This document shows, piece by piece, positions 22,166-30,502 of a DNA stretch of 36,702 nt. A program made the position numbers and the translations under genes. The DNA is from an uncultured Gammaproteobacteria bacterium (lineage in GTDB: Bacteria; Pseudomonadota; Gammaproteobacteria; Arenicellales; JAANXG01), in the NCBI GenBank assembly GCA_947259395.1, contig CAMYMN010000033.1:1-36702 (forward strand), in the 5' to 3' direction. Position 1 is the first letter of the stretch. Each line of letters starts with the position of its first letter. The notes beneath the pieces were generated by a model. That model did not search any database, was not told the origin of the DNA, and saw only the letters and a list, made by a program, of their open reading frames with translations.

Positions 22166-23389
22166 ATGCCTATTGAGCGGATAAACACAGGGCAACTTCA
22201 AGTTGGCATGTATGTCTCGCGATTGGATAGACCATGGCGCGAGACACCATTTCTTTTCCAGGGATTTTATATCCAGGACAGCGATGAGATTGCAAAGCTT
22301 AGAGAGCTTTGTCGTTTTGTCTATATCGTCATACCCGACGACGAATACACGTTAGAAAGCGCGCAAAAAAAACCAACGGTACTGTCGATGTCGGCGATTG
22401 ACGAACTCGTCAACGGCGAGAAAGAATCCCACAAACCGCGGGTCACATTTATAGAGGAACTACCGAAAGCCCAATCCGTGCATGAATCCATCGAAAATAT
22501 AACGATGGAGATCTGGAGCGATCTGGACGAAGGCAAGGCAATAGATATCAACGATATCAACGAGTGTGTCGATGTCATGGTGGACAGTATTAAACGCAAT
22601 CCAGATGCCTTTAATTGGGTTTGCCGGATCAAGGAACATCATTCCTCCACGTATCGCCACGCTATCAATGTCTCTGCTGGGTTGACTACTTTCGGCAGGA
22701 AAATGGGATTTGATGATGAAGAACTCCGTTTTCTGGCGATGGGCGGTTTGTCTCTGGACATTGGAAATATCAGGTTGCCGAAAGACTTGTTGGATAAAAA
22801 GGAACGTCTAACAGATGACGAGTGGGAACTGGTGAAAAAACATGTTCGTTTCGGTATGGACCTGTTGGAGCAGGCGTCCAACGTCGACGAACGGTTGTTA
22901 TGGATGGTTGCGACCCATCACGAGCGTTATGATGGGAGTGGCTATCTTGCGGGACTGGTGGGTGATCGTATTCCGATATTCGGACAGATGGCCGGGATCG
23001 TAGACAGTTACGTTGCCTCCACTGAGCCCAAACCCTACGCATCAGCGATGACATGCGAAGAATCCGTCCAGACGTTATTCAAGCAGCGCGATCAACATTT
23101 CAAGGCATCATTAGTGGATCGCTTCATACAGTCAATTGGTATCTACCCCACCGGTTCATTGGTAGAGCTGAGTTCAGGGGAGATTGCCATCATTGTCGGC
23201 CAGAACCCCCATAGAAGACTAAGACCGCGTGTCGTGTTGCTGTTAGACGCCGACAAGAATCCATACGGGAGTTATCCAGTGGTCAATCTAGTCAAGGAGA
23301 CGCAAACGTTTGACGGAAAACCCCTGGACATCGTAAAGGGTGTTGCCTATGGGGAATTTCCGATCAATCTGGAAGATACGACATTCTGA
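22166..23389 (+). CDS. DUF3391/HD-GYP protein with degenerate catalytic motifs
   Basis: 407 residues, ATG at 22166 (no clear ribosome site). The N-terminus MPIERINTGQLQVGMYV is the DUF3391 start. The HD-GYP domain (about 140-330) keeps His165, Asp198, His226, the HHERYDGSG segment (251-259) and Asp280, but the HD pair reads LD (Leu197-Asp198, in LSLDIGN rather than LHDIGK). The GYP motif reads GYL (259-261). Loss of the metal-binding His and the motif Lys suggests weak or no phosphodiesterase activity, so the protein may be a c-di-GMP receptor or scaffold. The C-terminal part (about 335-400) is beta-rich. It is divergent from the EAL gene, and joint control is inferred only from proximity. 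Confidence 0.92.
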   Translation: MPIERINTGQLQVGMYVSRLDRPWRETPFLFQGFYIQDSDEIAKLRELCRFVYIVIPDDEYTLESAQKKPTVLSMSAIDELVNGEKESHKPRVTFIEELPKAQSVHESIENITMEIWSDLDEGKAIDINDINECVDVMVDSIKRNPDAFNWVCRIKEHHSSTYRHAINVSAGLTTFGRKMGFDDEELRFLAMGGLSLDIGNIRLPKDLLDKKERLTDDEWELVKKHVRFGMDLLEQASNVDERLLWMVATHHERYDGSGYLAGLVGDRIPIFGQMAGIVDSYVASTEPKPYASAMTCEESVQTLFKQRDQHFKASLVDRFIQSIGIYPTGSLVELSSGEIAIIVGQNPHRRLRPRVVLLLDADKNPYGSYPVVNLVKETQTFDGKPLDIVKGVAYGEFPINLEDTTF

Positions 23390-23409
23390 CGCGCGTGGAC
23401 TGGGCCGAT

Positions 23410-23433
23410 GATGCTGTGTGCCCGCTCAGCATC
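23410..23433. terminator. Hairpin between convergent genes
   Basis: GATGCTG and CAGCATC enclose a 10-base loop between the convergent HD-GYP and VOC genes. A bidirectional termination role fits the place, but there is no T-run. Confidence 0.3.
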
Positions 23434-23493
23434 AATGCCGCATGCAGCACGGGGCGATTCGGAACCGACAGAACCCGCGACCGGGTCCGCGCC

Positions 23494-23874
23494 TCAGCAT
23501 TCGGTTTTGCTTGTATCAAAAGCAACCTCAATGTGATTGCCGTCCGGGTCAAAGATGTGTACCTGCTCGAGTTCCAGATCCGGCACCGTGGCCATACTGT
23601 ACGGTACACCATGAGTTTTTAGCTTGGCTAGAAATTCAGGTATGTCTCGAGCGCGGAACGCGAAATGCTCGATTTGTGGATCGATGACAGCCAGGATCGA
23701 GGGGTGCTCTACCAAATGCACCGCAGCTCTGCCGCCGCAGTAGAGCCAGCAGCCATTGAACTGGAACGACGGCCGATCCCCGATCTCCATGCCGAGAACG
23801 TCCACATAAAATTGAATCATCTTCTCAAGGTTTGCGGTGCGGATGTTTACGTGGTCAAGCCAGACAAGGGGCAT
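23494..23874 (-). CDS. VOC-family (glyoxalase/bleomycin-resistance fold) protein
   Basis: 126 residues from the ATG at 23874 (MPLVWLDHVNIRTANLEKMIQFY); a GTG at 23922 would add 16 residues that do not belong to the fold. Two beta-alpha-beta-beta-beta units are seen: LDHVNIRTANLEKMIQFYVDVLGMEIGDRP, and IEHFAFRARDIPEFLAKLKTHGVPY ending in HIFDPDGNHIEVAFD. Likely metal ligands are the His of LDHV, the His of IEHFAF and the Glu of HIEVAF. Members include glyoxalase I, dioxygenases and fosfomycin/bleomycin binding proteins; the substrate cannot be named. Family length is typical. It converges on the HD-GYP gene and is followed upstream by a 550-bp gap. Confidence 0.87.
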   Translation of the reverse strand: MPLVWLDHVNIRTANLEKMIQFYVDVLGMEIGDRPSFQFNGCWLYCGGRAAVHLVEHPSILAVIDPQIEHFAFRARDIPEFLAKLKTHGVPYSMATVPDLELEQVHIFDPDGNHIEVAFDTSKTEC

Positions 23875-24038
23875 GGAACCAGAATCCGTTATTGGACGAA
23901 CCGGTAGGTTAATCCGTATCACAGGTATTTACCAAAGTCGGTGATCACCGGGCATGCCACGGTGCGCGATTCCGGACCTTGCCGATTCACGGCGCGGCGC
24001 TTTGACGCAAAGCAATCTTAGCCCGCATATTGCACCAG

Positions 24039-24162
24039 TATCCGGGAAGCTGGCGCAGGACAGGGGCGGCTGAACGCCGGACTGGAGCGAAAGGCATAGC
24101 CGTAGCTATGGCTTGAGTGAAGTCCAAGTTCAGGCGCGCCCGAACCAGCCAGAGCCCGGATA
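24039..24162. repeat. 124-bp imperfect palindromic element (REP/MITE-like)
   Basis: The whole segment folds on itself. Its ends are TATCCGGG (24039-24046) and CCCGGATA (24155-24162), and the centre is CATAGC-CGTA-GCTATG (24095-24110). The arms match over most of their length, e.g. GGCTGAAC on the left with GTTCAGGCGC on the right, and CCGGACT with AGTCCAA. It lies in the gap between the VOC and Hsp20 genes. Such long imperfect palindromes are typical of mobile REP/BIME or MITE repeats. No target-site duplication is evident and the sequence occurs only once in this window. Confidence 0.6.
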
Positions 24163-24308
24163 GGACACCGGCCGTATACAAAAGTGTACCCAGGAAAATG
24201 TTCTAGATTCAATGTATGCAAATGTGCCGGTGACTTTGGATGTTGTGTTCGTGACACGATTCCTGAGAGATAAAGTCAACAATAGCGCCTTCTATTGCTG
24301 TGTCGGTA

Positions 24309-24336
24309 TGGAAATTGTGGCCCTGCGTCCCCATAT
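24309..24336 (+). promoter_or_regulatory. Sigma-32-type heat-shock promoter of the Hsp20 gene
   Basis: TGGAAA (24309-24314, compare TTGAAA) is followed after 14 bp by CCCCATAT (24329-24336), an exact match to the sigma-32 -10 consensus CCCCATNT. Spacing is within the 13-15 bp norm. It lies 91 bp upstream of the Hsp20 start and leaves a leader of about 85 bases. Confidence 0.7.
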
Positions 24337-24350
24337 AAAAATTAACCGAG

Positions 24351-24414
24351 GACGTCTCGCTTGCGGGAAGCGAGAGCCGTCGGTAACGCGGGCGTTTAAC
24401 TGACAACAGGCCCG
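24351..24414 (+). promoter_or_regulatory. Structured 5' leader of Hsp20 mRNA, possible RNA thermometer
   Basis: The leader holds a strong hairpin at 24351-24381 (GACGTCTCGCTT paired with AAGCGAGA and CGTC, with a two-base bulge). A second stem CGGGC (24389-24393) with GCCCG (24410-24414) ends exactly where the AAGGAGG ribosome site starts. Two-hairpin leaders of small heat-shock genes are known as ROSE thermometers, but no clear anti-ribosome-site segment is visible here. Confidence 0.35.
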
Positions 24415-24427
24415 AAGGAGGTAACAA

Positions 24428-24934
24428 ATGACGTTAGCAGACAAAATCAGACACTTACCGGTAACTCGGGAAAAGACCAAAGGACGCCGCGGTCTGATGA
24501 CGGATCCATGGGAAGAGATGGATCGGATGTTCGATCGGTTGCTAGGGCGTTCGATGATGCGGGGCTGGACGCGACCAAGATGGTGGCCGCTCGAGGCGCC
24601 ACTTGGAGAAGCGGAGTTACCGCGCGTGGATGTGGTGGATCATGACGACGAAGTGGTGATTCGTGCCGAGATGCCCGGGGTCGCAAAGGACGACCTCGAG
24701 ATAACTTTGGGCGATGACACGGTCACGCTCCGCGGCACGATCAAAGAACAGCACGAGGAAAAGGAAGGCGACTATTACTACAAGGAGACCGGACACGGTG
24801 AGTTCATGCGCACCGTGGGTTTGCCAGCTAAGGTAGACGGTTCGAAAGCGGAGGCTACTTTCGAGAATGGAATCGTGCGTGTTCTACTACCCAAGATCGA
24901 AACTGCCCATAGGCAGAAAATCGAGATCAACTGA
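24428..24934 (+). CDS. Small heat-shock protein, Hsp20 family
   Basis: 168 residues, ATG at 24428 preceded by AAGGAGG at 6 bp spacing. A variable N-terminal arm (1-60, including DPWEEMDRMFDRLLGRSM) is followed by an alpha-crystallin domain (about 63-160): LPRVDVVDHDDEVVIRAEMPGVAKDDLEITLGDDTVTLRG and GEFMRTVGLPAKVDGSKAEATFENGIVRVLLPK, the A-x-x-x-n-G-v-L motif near its end. There is a short C-terminal tail. Hsp20 proteins form oligomers that hold unfolding proteins in the cytoplasm. A sigma-32-type promoter lies upstream and a rho-independent terminator 26 bp after the stop, so it is monocistronic and heat-induced. The call is secure. Confidence 0.95.
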   Translation: MTLADKIRHLPVTREKTKGRRGLMTDPWEEMDRMFDRLLGRSMMRGWTRPRWWPLEAPLGEAELPRVDVVDHDDEVVIRAEMPGVAKDDLEITLGDDTVTLRGTIKEQHEEKEGDYYYKETGHGEFMRTVGLPAKVDGSKAEATFENGIVRVLLPKIETAHRQKIEIN

Positions 24935-24960
24935 TCAAGATCCTCGTTCCCTTGTTGCAG

Positions 24961-24983
24961 CCCGGCGCACCGCCGGGTTTTTT
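24961..24983 (+). terminator. Rho-independent terminator of the Hsp20 gene
   Basis: CCCGGCG-CAC-CGCCGGG followed by six T residues. The 7-bp GC stem with a 3-base loop is a strong intrinsic terminator 26 bp after the Hsp20 stop codon. Confidence 0.9.
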
Positions 24984-25071
24984 GTGGGAGCGATCCATAG
25001 TGGTGCAGGTTCGAGAACGGCGTAGTATACAAGATAAGAGCTAACCAGGGACTTCCTGTTATGCTTTGCCG

Positions 25072-26028
25072 ATGCAGGAACTATTCAATATCGTTCTCCC
25101 TGTTTTCGGCATCATATTCGCGGGTTATGCGTCACGGCGTTTCGGTTTGCTGCAGGACGCAAGTGCCGCGGCGCTTAACAGCTTTGCGTATTATATTGCG
25201 CTACCGGCATTGCTGTTTCTATCGACAGCAAGGGTGCCGGTGCAATCGATTCTCAACTGGCCATTTATCTTTGCGTATCTTTGCGGTGCTTTGCTCACTC
25301 TAGGCGTTGCCCTGGCCGGAGCGCGCTTGCTCTTCGCGCATCGGAAATTGTCTATGCTCGCGCTGCACGGCTTGGCAGCGGTTTTTGCCAACACCGTGTA
25401 CATGGGGATTCCATTGTTTCTCGCGGCTTTTGGTGAACGCGGTGCGACGCCGGCGGTGGTGGGTGCGGTGGCCAGCAACCTGTTTTTCATCGGTTTGGTG
25501 GTGCTAGTGCTGGAGATCTCCCAACATCGCAGCGGTGGCTCCGCTGTGGCCGTTAAAGAGGTCGCCAAGGCGTTGCTCAGCAACCCGGTACTGGTGGCGC
25601 CGTCGTTGGGACTAGCGGCCTCCGCGCTGGAGATCCATCCGCCGGTGCCGGTGGATCGCTTTCTGGAACTACTCAGCCGGGCCGCGGGACCGTGCGCATT
25701 ATTTGCCTTGGGCTTGTCCTTGTACGGATTCCCCATCCGCGCGGGGGCCGGTGAGATTGCATGGTTGACGCTGCTCAAGTTGCTGCTCCATCCCCTCATC
25801 ACCTGGGTGATCGTAGACCCGGTCCTGGGCCTGGATCCCGTATGGGCTGCGAGTGCGGTGCTGCTTGCCGCCATGCCGACCGGCGCCATCGTGTTCATGT
25901 TTGCTCAGAAATACAATGCCTATGTACAGCACAGTGCTACTGCTGTGGTCATCACCACAGCCTTGTCGTTGGTCACGTTGGGTGTATTGTTTTCCTGGTA
26001 CGGAGCAATAATGCCTACTAGTCAATGA
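25072..26028 (+). CDS. AEC-family transporter (auxin efflux carrier type)
   Basis: 318 residues from the ATG at 25072; a TTG at 25066 is possible. About ten membrane segments are seen, in two halves of five. Family features include FGIIFAGYASRRFGLL at the start, YIALPALLFLSTAR, the conserved NTVYMGIPLFLAAFGERG (first-half loop with Asn and Gly-Ile-Pro), GPCALFALGLSLYG and PTGAIVFMFAQKYN near the end. AEC proteins carry small organic anions such as malate or malonate; the substrate is not readable. The gene stands alone between the Hsp20 terminator and a palindromic mobile element that begins 124 bp after its stop. Confidence 0.88.
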   Translation: MQELFNIVLPVFGIIFAGYASRRFGLLQDASAAALNSFAYYIALPALLFLSTARVPVQSILNWPFIFAYLCGALLTLGVALAGARLLFAHRKLSMLALHGLAAVFANTVYMGIPLFLAAFGERGATPAVVGAVASNLFFIGLVVLVLEISQHRSGGSAVAVKEVAKALLSNPVLVAPSLGLAASALEIHPPVPVDRFLELLSRAAGPCALFALGLSLYGFPIRAGAGEIAWLTLLKLLLHPLITWVIVDPVLGLDPVWAASAVLLAAMPTGAIVFMFAQKYNAYVQHSATAVVITTALSLVTLGVLFSWYGAIMPTSQ

Positions 26029-26151
26029 GTGTATGCCCTGTCGCGGCACCTACCCAGCACTCATCGATGGCCATGCGCCGGGGCGACCCACAGCATTTCT
26101 GTTAAGAATGGCGACATTTGCCGCTCCAGGTTAGCTGGCAAGTATAGGGCC

Positions 26152-26315
26152 AGCAGTCTGTCGGACTTAGGTGATCGTAGCGAGGCTGGTGGGAAATCGA
26201 GCCCAGTTTGACGATTTTTCGAGGCGAATAGCGAGCTATTTAACGAGAGAAATCGTTAAAGTGGGCCGACTTTCCCGCCGCCGCAGTAGATTAATCCTAA
26301 GTCCGACAGACTGCT
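26152..26315. mobile_element. 164-bp MITE-like palindromic element with 20-bp perfect terminal repeats
   Basis: The ends are perfect 20-bp inverted repeats: AGCAGTCTGTCGGACTTAGG (26152-26171) and its complement (26296-26315). The inside is also palindromic: GGTGGGAAATCGAGCCCAGTTTGACGA on the left matches GGCGGGAAAGTCGGCCCACTTTAACGA read from the right. The centre is AATAG-CGAG-CTATT. It has no coding capacity, so any movement would need a transposase elsewhere. The right end contains the last five codons and stop of the serine protease gene (26297-27763). No clear target duplication was found. Confidence 0.85.
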
Positions 26316-27763
26316 AGCGTTGTCAACGCCGGCGTCACCTTGTGGAACAATGTGCTACGGCGTTGAAATGGTTCTTCCAAACCCATCGGCGTGGGACGCG
26401 CCCAGGTTTCAATCTCGAGCAATAAAGGTAGCTTCGATTCGAATGCGGCGTTCGCGAGTTCGTCCAGCGCCTCGACGCCGGTTACCGCGTGGTAAGTCCC
26501 ATTGTAGACGGCGCCGGTAATGGTTTTTATATCCAATTGAAGCGGAATTACGATTGGTCCGTTACGCACCACAGTCTTTTGAGAACTTGCGATATAGGCC
26601 ATGTGTGCCGGGCCGAGACTTTGCACCTTGGTGATTACCGGGGTGTCGAACCGGGGCCGTGTAGGTTCTTCATTACGCCACATCTCGAGTGTCATCCCCA
26701 GATGACCCTGGTAGTACTCAGCGGCCGGTGACTCTCCGGCCTGCCACCCGTCGGCTAACGTAATTGCAATGCGCTTGGTCTCGCCGGCGCGGATCAGATG
26801 TAAGGTAATCGTGTCATCCGGGTGGTGACTGCTGATGAACTGCATGGCCTGGCTGGCGGTGGTTATCGCAGTGTTGTCCATTTGATAGATGACATCCCTG
26901 GCAAACAGCTTACCCGCACCAGGACCCTCCGTGGGCGTTTCCGTCAGGATGAGGGCAGCGTGCCCTTCGGGAACCCGGAACATCGTGGCTTCATCGGGTG
27001 TGAGCAGGGTGACGATGTCGTTGATCCCGGCGTCGCCCCAACTCGGCGGACCATCGTGAAGAAGCTGAGTTTCCTTTTTCACCAGGTTGATAGGTAGCGC
27101 GTAGCTGATCCCGGTGTTGTTCCCATTTCTATTGGACACGACGGCGGTGCTTACGCCGACCACCTCACCGCTGCGGTTGAATAACGCACCGCCCGAGTTT
27201 CCTTGGATAATGGCCGCGTCGGTTTGTAAATAAGGCAAGGCGCCATTGGCAATTCTGTTGGTGTGGGATACGATGCCGCGGCTGATGGAGTTTGGATTGA
27301 GACCCAGCGGGTTTCCCACCGCGTAGACTTCGTCACCCGCACGCAAGGCGTCGGAATCTCCGAGCCGCGCCTGCCGTACGCTATCACAATGTTGCATACG
27401 CAAAATCGCGATGTCCGTACGTGGGTTGGAATTGACCACAGATGCCGGGATCCCGGAACTATCAGTCCAGTGTCTTGGATATATTTCTATGACAGCGGCA
27501 TTAGCGATGACGTGGTGACTGGTCCACACCTCGCACCGCTGTGAGGACACCAAAAATCCGGAACCCGACGCGGCCTCCCACACGGAATCGCCCACTGCGT
27601 CAACGCGAACATGGGAAATAGTCTTTAGCCACACGGAGACGTCGAGCATCGCCTCGGGGTCAAATCGTTGCTGCGCCCGATGCCAATACAATCCTATAGG
27701 GATCATCGCAACCAATAATCCCAGCACCCCGATTCGCCACGCGATTTTAGCTTTGTTGGTCAT
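26297..27763 (-). CDS. DegP/HtrA-like serine protease with PDZ-like domain; 3' end altered by MITE
   Basis: 488 residues, ATG at 27763. One N-terminal membrane anchor (about 9-27) is followed by a trypsin-like S1C domain (about 45-235). The triad is His84 (TSHHVIANA), Asp117 (RTDIAILRM) and Ser190 (QGNSGGAL). A PDZ-like region follows (about 265-345: HAALILTETPTEGPGAGKLFARDVIYQMDNTAITTASQAM). A third part of about 130 residues has no domain I recognise. The last residues AVCRT and the TAG stop are encoded by the end of the MITE-like element. The original C-terminus was therefore probably replaced or shortened. The protein would act in periplasmic quality control, anchored to the inner membrane. 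Confidence 0.9.
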   Translation of the reverse strand: MTNKAKIAWRIGVLGLLVAMIPIGLYWHRAQQRFDPEAMLDVSVWLKTISHVRVDAVGDSVWEAASGSGFLVSSQRCEVWTSHHVIANAAVIEIYPRHWTDSSGIPASVVNSNPRTDIAILRMQHCDSVRQARLGDSDALRAGDEVYAVGNPLGLNPNSISRGIVSHTNRIANGALPYLQTDAAIIQGNSGGALFNRSGEVVGVSTAVVSNRNGNNTGISYALPINLVKKETQLLHDGPPSWGDAGINDIVTLLTPDEATMFRVPEGHAALILTETPTEGPGAGKLFARDVIYQMDNTAITTASQAMQFISSHHPDDTITLHLIRAGETKRIAITLADGWQAGESPAAEYYQGHLGMTLEMWRNEEPTRPRFDTPVITKVQSLGPAHMAYIASSQKTVVRNGPIVIPLQLDIKTITGAVYNGTYHAVTGVEALDELANAAFESKLPLLLEIETWARPTPMGLEEPFQRRSTLFHKVTPALTTLAVCRT

Positions 27764-28426
27764 CCTTAATGCACTGCATCAAAGAATATGACCTTGCGAG
27801 AGCGCCCCGCTTGGATTAACGGGCCTGTTCAGTACAGGACCATCATCCTCGCCGAAGCTAACTTTCGCGCCCCACCTATAAATCGTGGAGCACTTGGCCT
27901 CTCATTGAACTTGTCAGATACCCCATGAATTTTATGTTTCTACTTTCAGTTTAGCCCACCATCGCCAAATTGCAGTAATCTTATAAAAAATTAATTAGTT
28001 AACCCGCAGGCCTTTTAGACCGAGTCAAAACCGGGATGCCTTGGTGAGCAATCATGGTATGGTGCGCTAGGTTCGGGGTGTTGGCCAAACACCTTATGCG
28101 AATGACAACCTAGGAGTGTGTAGGTTGTCCCCCTTGTTGGTGTTCATCACCGGCCCGTTGGCTCAGGCTTGCAATCTAATCGTTGTCCAGAAATGGTACG
28201 GCTTCACCCCAGGGAGGTTTCGCGCGGCGCAGTTTTGGTTGTTGTGAGTCGCCGCCAATTGCGAAACTCCCGGTTTATCGAGAATGCCACCGGCGGTACT
28301 TTCGTTATCAATCCGGGTAGTATTTTCATGCAAGAATGTATCTGGCAACTGGGCTCATCGATCCACAAGCGACAAAACCGCGATCGTTGATGGTTTCCAA
28401 TCGTTTATGCACATAGAATTGCGCGC
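27764..28426. other. Intergenic region upstream of DAHP synthase with two hairpins
   Basis: 663 bp between divergent genes. Two perfect stems are close together: GGTGTT-GGCCA-AACACC (28077-28093) and GACAACCTA-GGAGTGTG-TAGGTTGTC (28104-28129). A 19-codon frame starting at ATG 28054 ends with a TAG at 28111-28113 inside the second stem and includes one Trp and one Phe codon. A further loose stem pairs GGGAGGTTTCGC (28211-28222) with GCGAAACTCCC. Attenuation of the aromatic-pathway gene is conceivable, but there is no T-run and no run of aromatic codons. No convincing protein gene is present. Confidence 0.45.
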
Positions 28427-29476
28427 ATGAACAACCAAATTAGTGACATCAATGTTCTTGCCCAGGATCTGCTGCCGACGCCAGATCAGCTACGGAGTGA
28501 CCTGCCCCTATCGAGAACCGCAGAACGCACGGTATTGCAGGGGCGCCGCGTCATGCAACAAATTCTCGACCGCCAGGACTCACGGTTATCAATAATCGTC
28601 GGTCCGTGTTCGATTCACGATGTTGAAGCGGCCCATGACTACGCACACAAGTTGAGGGCACTTGTCAACGAGGTGGATGACAGATTGTTTATAATTATGC
28701 GAGTCTACTTCGAGAAGCCGCGCACTACCGTGGGTTGGAAAGGTTTTATTAATGACCCCGACATGGATGACTCCTTCCACATCGAGAAAGGTCTTTACCA
28801 GGCGCGCAAGCTGCTACTCCACTTGGCGGAGCTTGGCTTGCCAGCGGCGACCGAGGCGTTGGATCCAATTATGCCGCAGTACTTATCCGATCTGATTTCC
28901 TGGACCGCAATCGGCGCGCGCACCGTTGAATCCCAGACCCATCGCGAGATGGCTAGTGGCCTGTCCAGCCCGGTAGGATTCAAGAACGGCACTGATGGCG
29001 CATTGGAGGTGGCGATCAACGCTCTGCAGTCGGTAACGCGTCCGCATCATTTTCTAGGAATCAACCAGATCGGACAGACCACGGTGTTTCGCACGCGCGG
29101 TAATCGCTATGCACACATCGTGTTACGTGGCGGGGGTGGCAAGCAAAATTATGACTCGGTCAGTATCGCTAAATGCGAACGGGAACTCAAACAAGTCGGT
29201 TTGTCCATGAACATCATGGTGGATTGCAGTCACGGTAACTCAAATAAGAATCCAGCGCTTCAGCCATTAGTGGCTAGAGACTGTCTAAATCAGATCCTTG
29301 AGGGCAATACATCGATTATCGGGTTAATGCTGGAAAGCAACCTCAGCGCGGGAAACCAGGCCATTCCCAAGGACTTGTCCGAGTTGCAATACGGTGTTTC
29401 AGTTACCGACGCGTGCATTGACTGGCCAACCACGGAAGAACTCCTGTCAGGAATAGCGCATTCACTGCGCAAGTAA
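28427..29476 (+). CDS. 3-deoxy-7-phosphoheptulonate (DAHP) synthase, class I AroF/G/H type
   Basis: 349 residues, ATG at 28427. All signatures of the metal-dependent E. coli-type enzymes are there: IIVGPCSIHD (about 57-66), MRVYFEKPRTTVGWKGFINDPDMDDSF, the IGARTVESQTHREMASGLSSPVGFKNGTDG block, HIVLRGG, and MVDCSHGNSNK. The metal ligands (Cys of GPCS, His of CSHGN, Glu and Asp later) are kept. It condenses PEP with erythrose 4-phosphate, the first step to aromatic amino acids, in the cytoplasm. Which of Phe, Tyr or Trp inhibits it cannot be told from sequence alone. The gene is monocistronic with a 105-bp gap to the TauE-like gene; its long leader holds hairpins. Confidence 0.95.
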   Translation: MNNQISDINVLAQDLLPTPDQLRSDLPLSRTAERTVLQGRRVMQQILDRQDSRLSIIVGPCSIHDVEAAHDYAHKLRALVNEVDDRLFIIMRVYFEKPRTTVGWKGFINDPDMDDSFHIEKGLYQARKLLLHLAELGLPAATEALDPIMPQYLSDLISWTAIGARTVESQTHREMASGLSSPVGFKNGTDGALEVAINALQSVTRPHHFLGINQIGQTTVFRTRGNRYAHIVLRGGGGKQNYDSVSIAKCERELKQVGLSMNIMVDCSHGNSNKNPALQPLVARDCLNQILEGNTSIIGLMLESNLSAGNQAIPKDLSELQYGVSVTDACIDWPTTEELLSGIAHSLRK

Positions 29477-29581
29477 TACCGCGTTGCTGAAAACGACCAC
29501 GTCTTATTCGGGCCCGTTCACGGACGTAGAATCAGTCCATCTGTAAATGCTGCGACAAATAGCCGCGCCGACAAAACGCTC

Positions 29582-30349
29582 ATGCTGCTCATGGACGATT
29601 ATTCTTTGCTTACCATGGCATTGTTTGCCGGGATTATTTTTGTCTCCGGCCTGGTGCATGGCACATTGGGACTGGGTTTTCCATTGGTCGCCACGCCGCT
29701 GCTTGCACTATTTGTGGATGTGCGCAGCGCCATTGTCCTCACGTTACTGCCCACCATTACGGTCAATGTCGTCAGCATAGTGCGCGGTGGCCGTTGGCGC
29801 GACAGTATTGGTAAATTTTGGCCACTTGCCGTGTATGCCGTGATCGGCAGCGCCGTTGGGTCGTGGGTCCTCATCATCAGCGACCCCGCACCCTACAAGC
29901 TGTTGCTTGCGGCGCTGATATTGGTTTACCTGGGCGTGAATCGATTGCATGCGGGCAAGATGCAATGGATCGCCGCTAATCCGCGATGGTCCATGTTCGC
30001 GTTTGGCCTCACCGCCGGCATTGCGAGCGGCACCACCAACGTGATGGTTCCCATATTGATCATCTACACCCTGGAGTTGGGTCTTGCTACAAATGCTATG
30101 GTGCAGGTATTCAATATGTGCTTTTTTGCCGGAAAGATCGCACAGATTGGCGTGTTTACCGGTGCCGGCGTCGTTGGCCCTGGAATACTGTTGGCAACGG
30201 CACCGTTGGCCGGCGTCGCTTTGCTGGCATTGCTGCTCGGTATGGCGAGTCGCGATCGCTTGCCGACTGATACCTACCGGAATGTCGTTAAGGGTGTGTT
30301 GTTTATTATTGCGATGACATTAATCGTGCAGTTCTTTGTGCAAACCTAA
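29582..30349 (+). CDS. TauE/SafE-family membrane permease (DUF81)
   Basis: 255 residues, ATG at 29582 or 29591; no clear ribosome site for either. About eight membrane segments in two related halves. Each half carries the family's Gly-rich motif: SGLVHGTLGLGFPLVATPLLALF (about 21-44) and AFGLTAGIASGTTNVMVPILIIYTLELGL (about 139-167). TauE/SafE proteins export sulfite, sulfoacetate or related anions, but many members have no known substrate. It follows the DAHP synthase by 105 bp on the same strand, without an evident functional tie, and converges on the small secreted protein gene. Confidence 0.88.
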   Translation: MLLMDDYSLLTMALFAGIIFVSGLVHGTLGLGFPLVATPLLALFVDVRSAIVLTLLPTITVNVVSIVRGGRWRDSIGKFWPLAVYAVIGSAVGSWVLIISDPAPYKLLLAALILVYLGVNRLHAGKMQWIAANPRWSMFAFGLTAGIASGTTNVMVPILIIYTLELGLATNAMVQVFNMCFFAGKIAQIGVFTGAGVVGPGILLATAPLAGVALLALLLGMASRDRLPTDTYRNVVKGVLFIIAMTLIVQFFVQT

Positions 30350-30502
30350 CGATGACGTCGGGCAAGTCAGTTATTGGTTGCCATAGGTTGCTGCAAGTTG
30401 AAGTGGGATGTCTACTGATCCAAGCGCAAATTGAATGCAGCCGGTAGGACGTGTCGGATGCCGAAGGAGCAAGGCCCTCGAGCGTCCGTAGATAAGCGCG
30501 CG

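Noticed and set aside
28169..28390. 73-codon frame upstream of DAHP synthase
   Set aside because: No ribosome site, no domain and a competing opposite-strand frame; more likely leader DNA.
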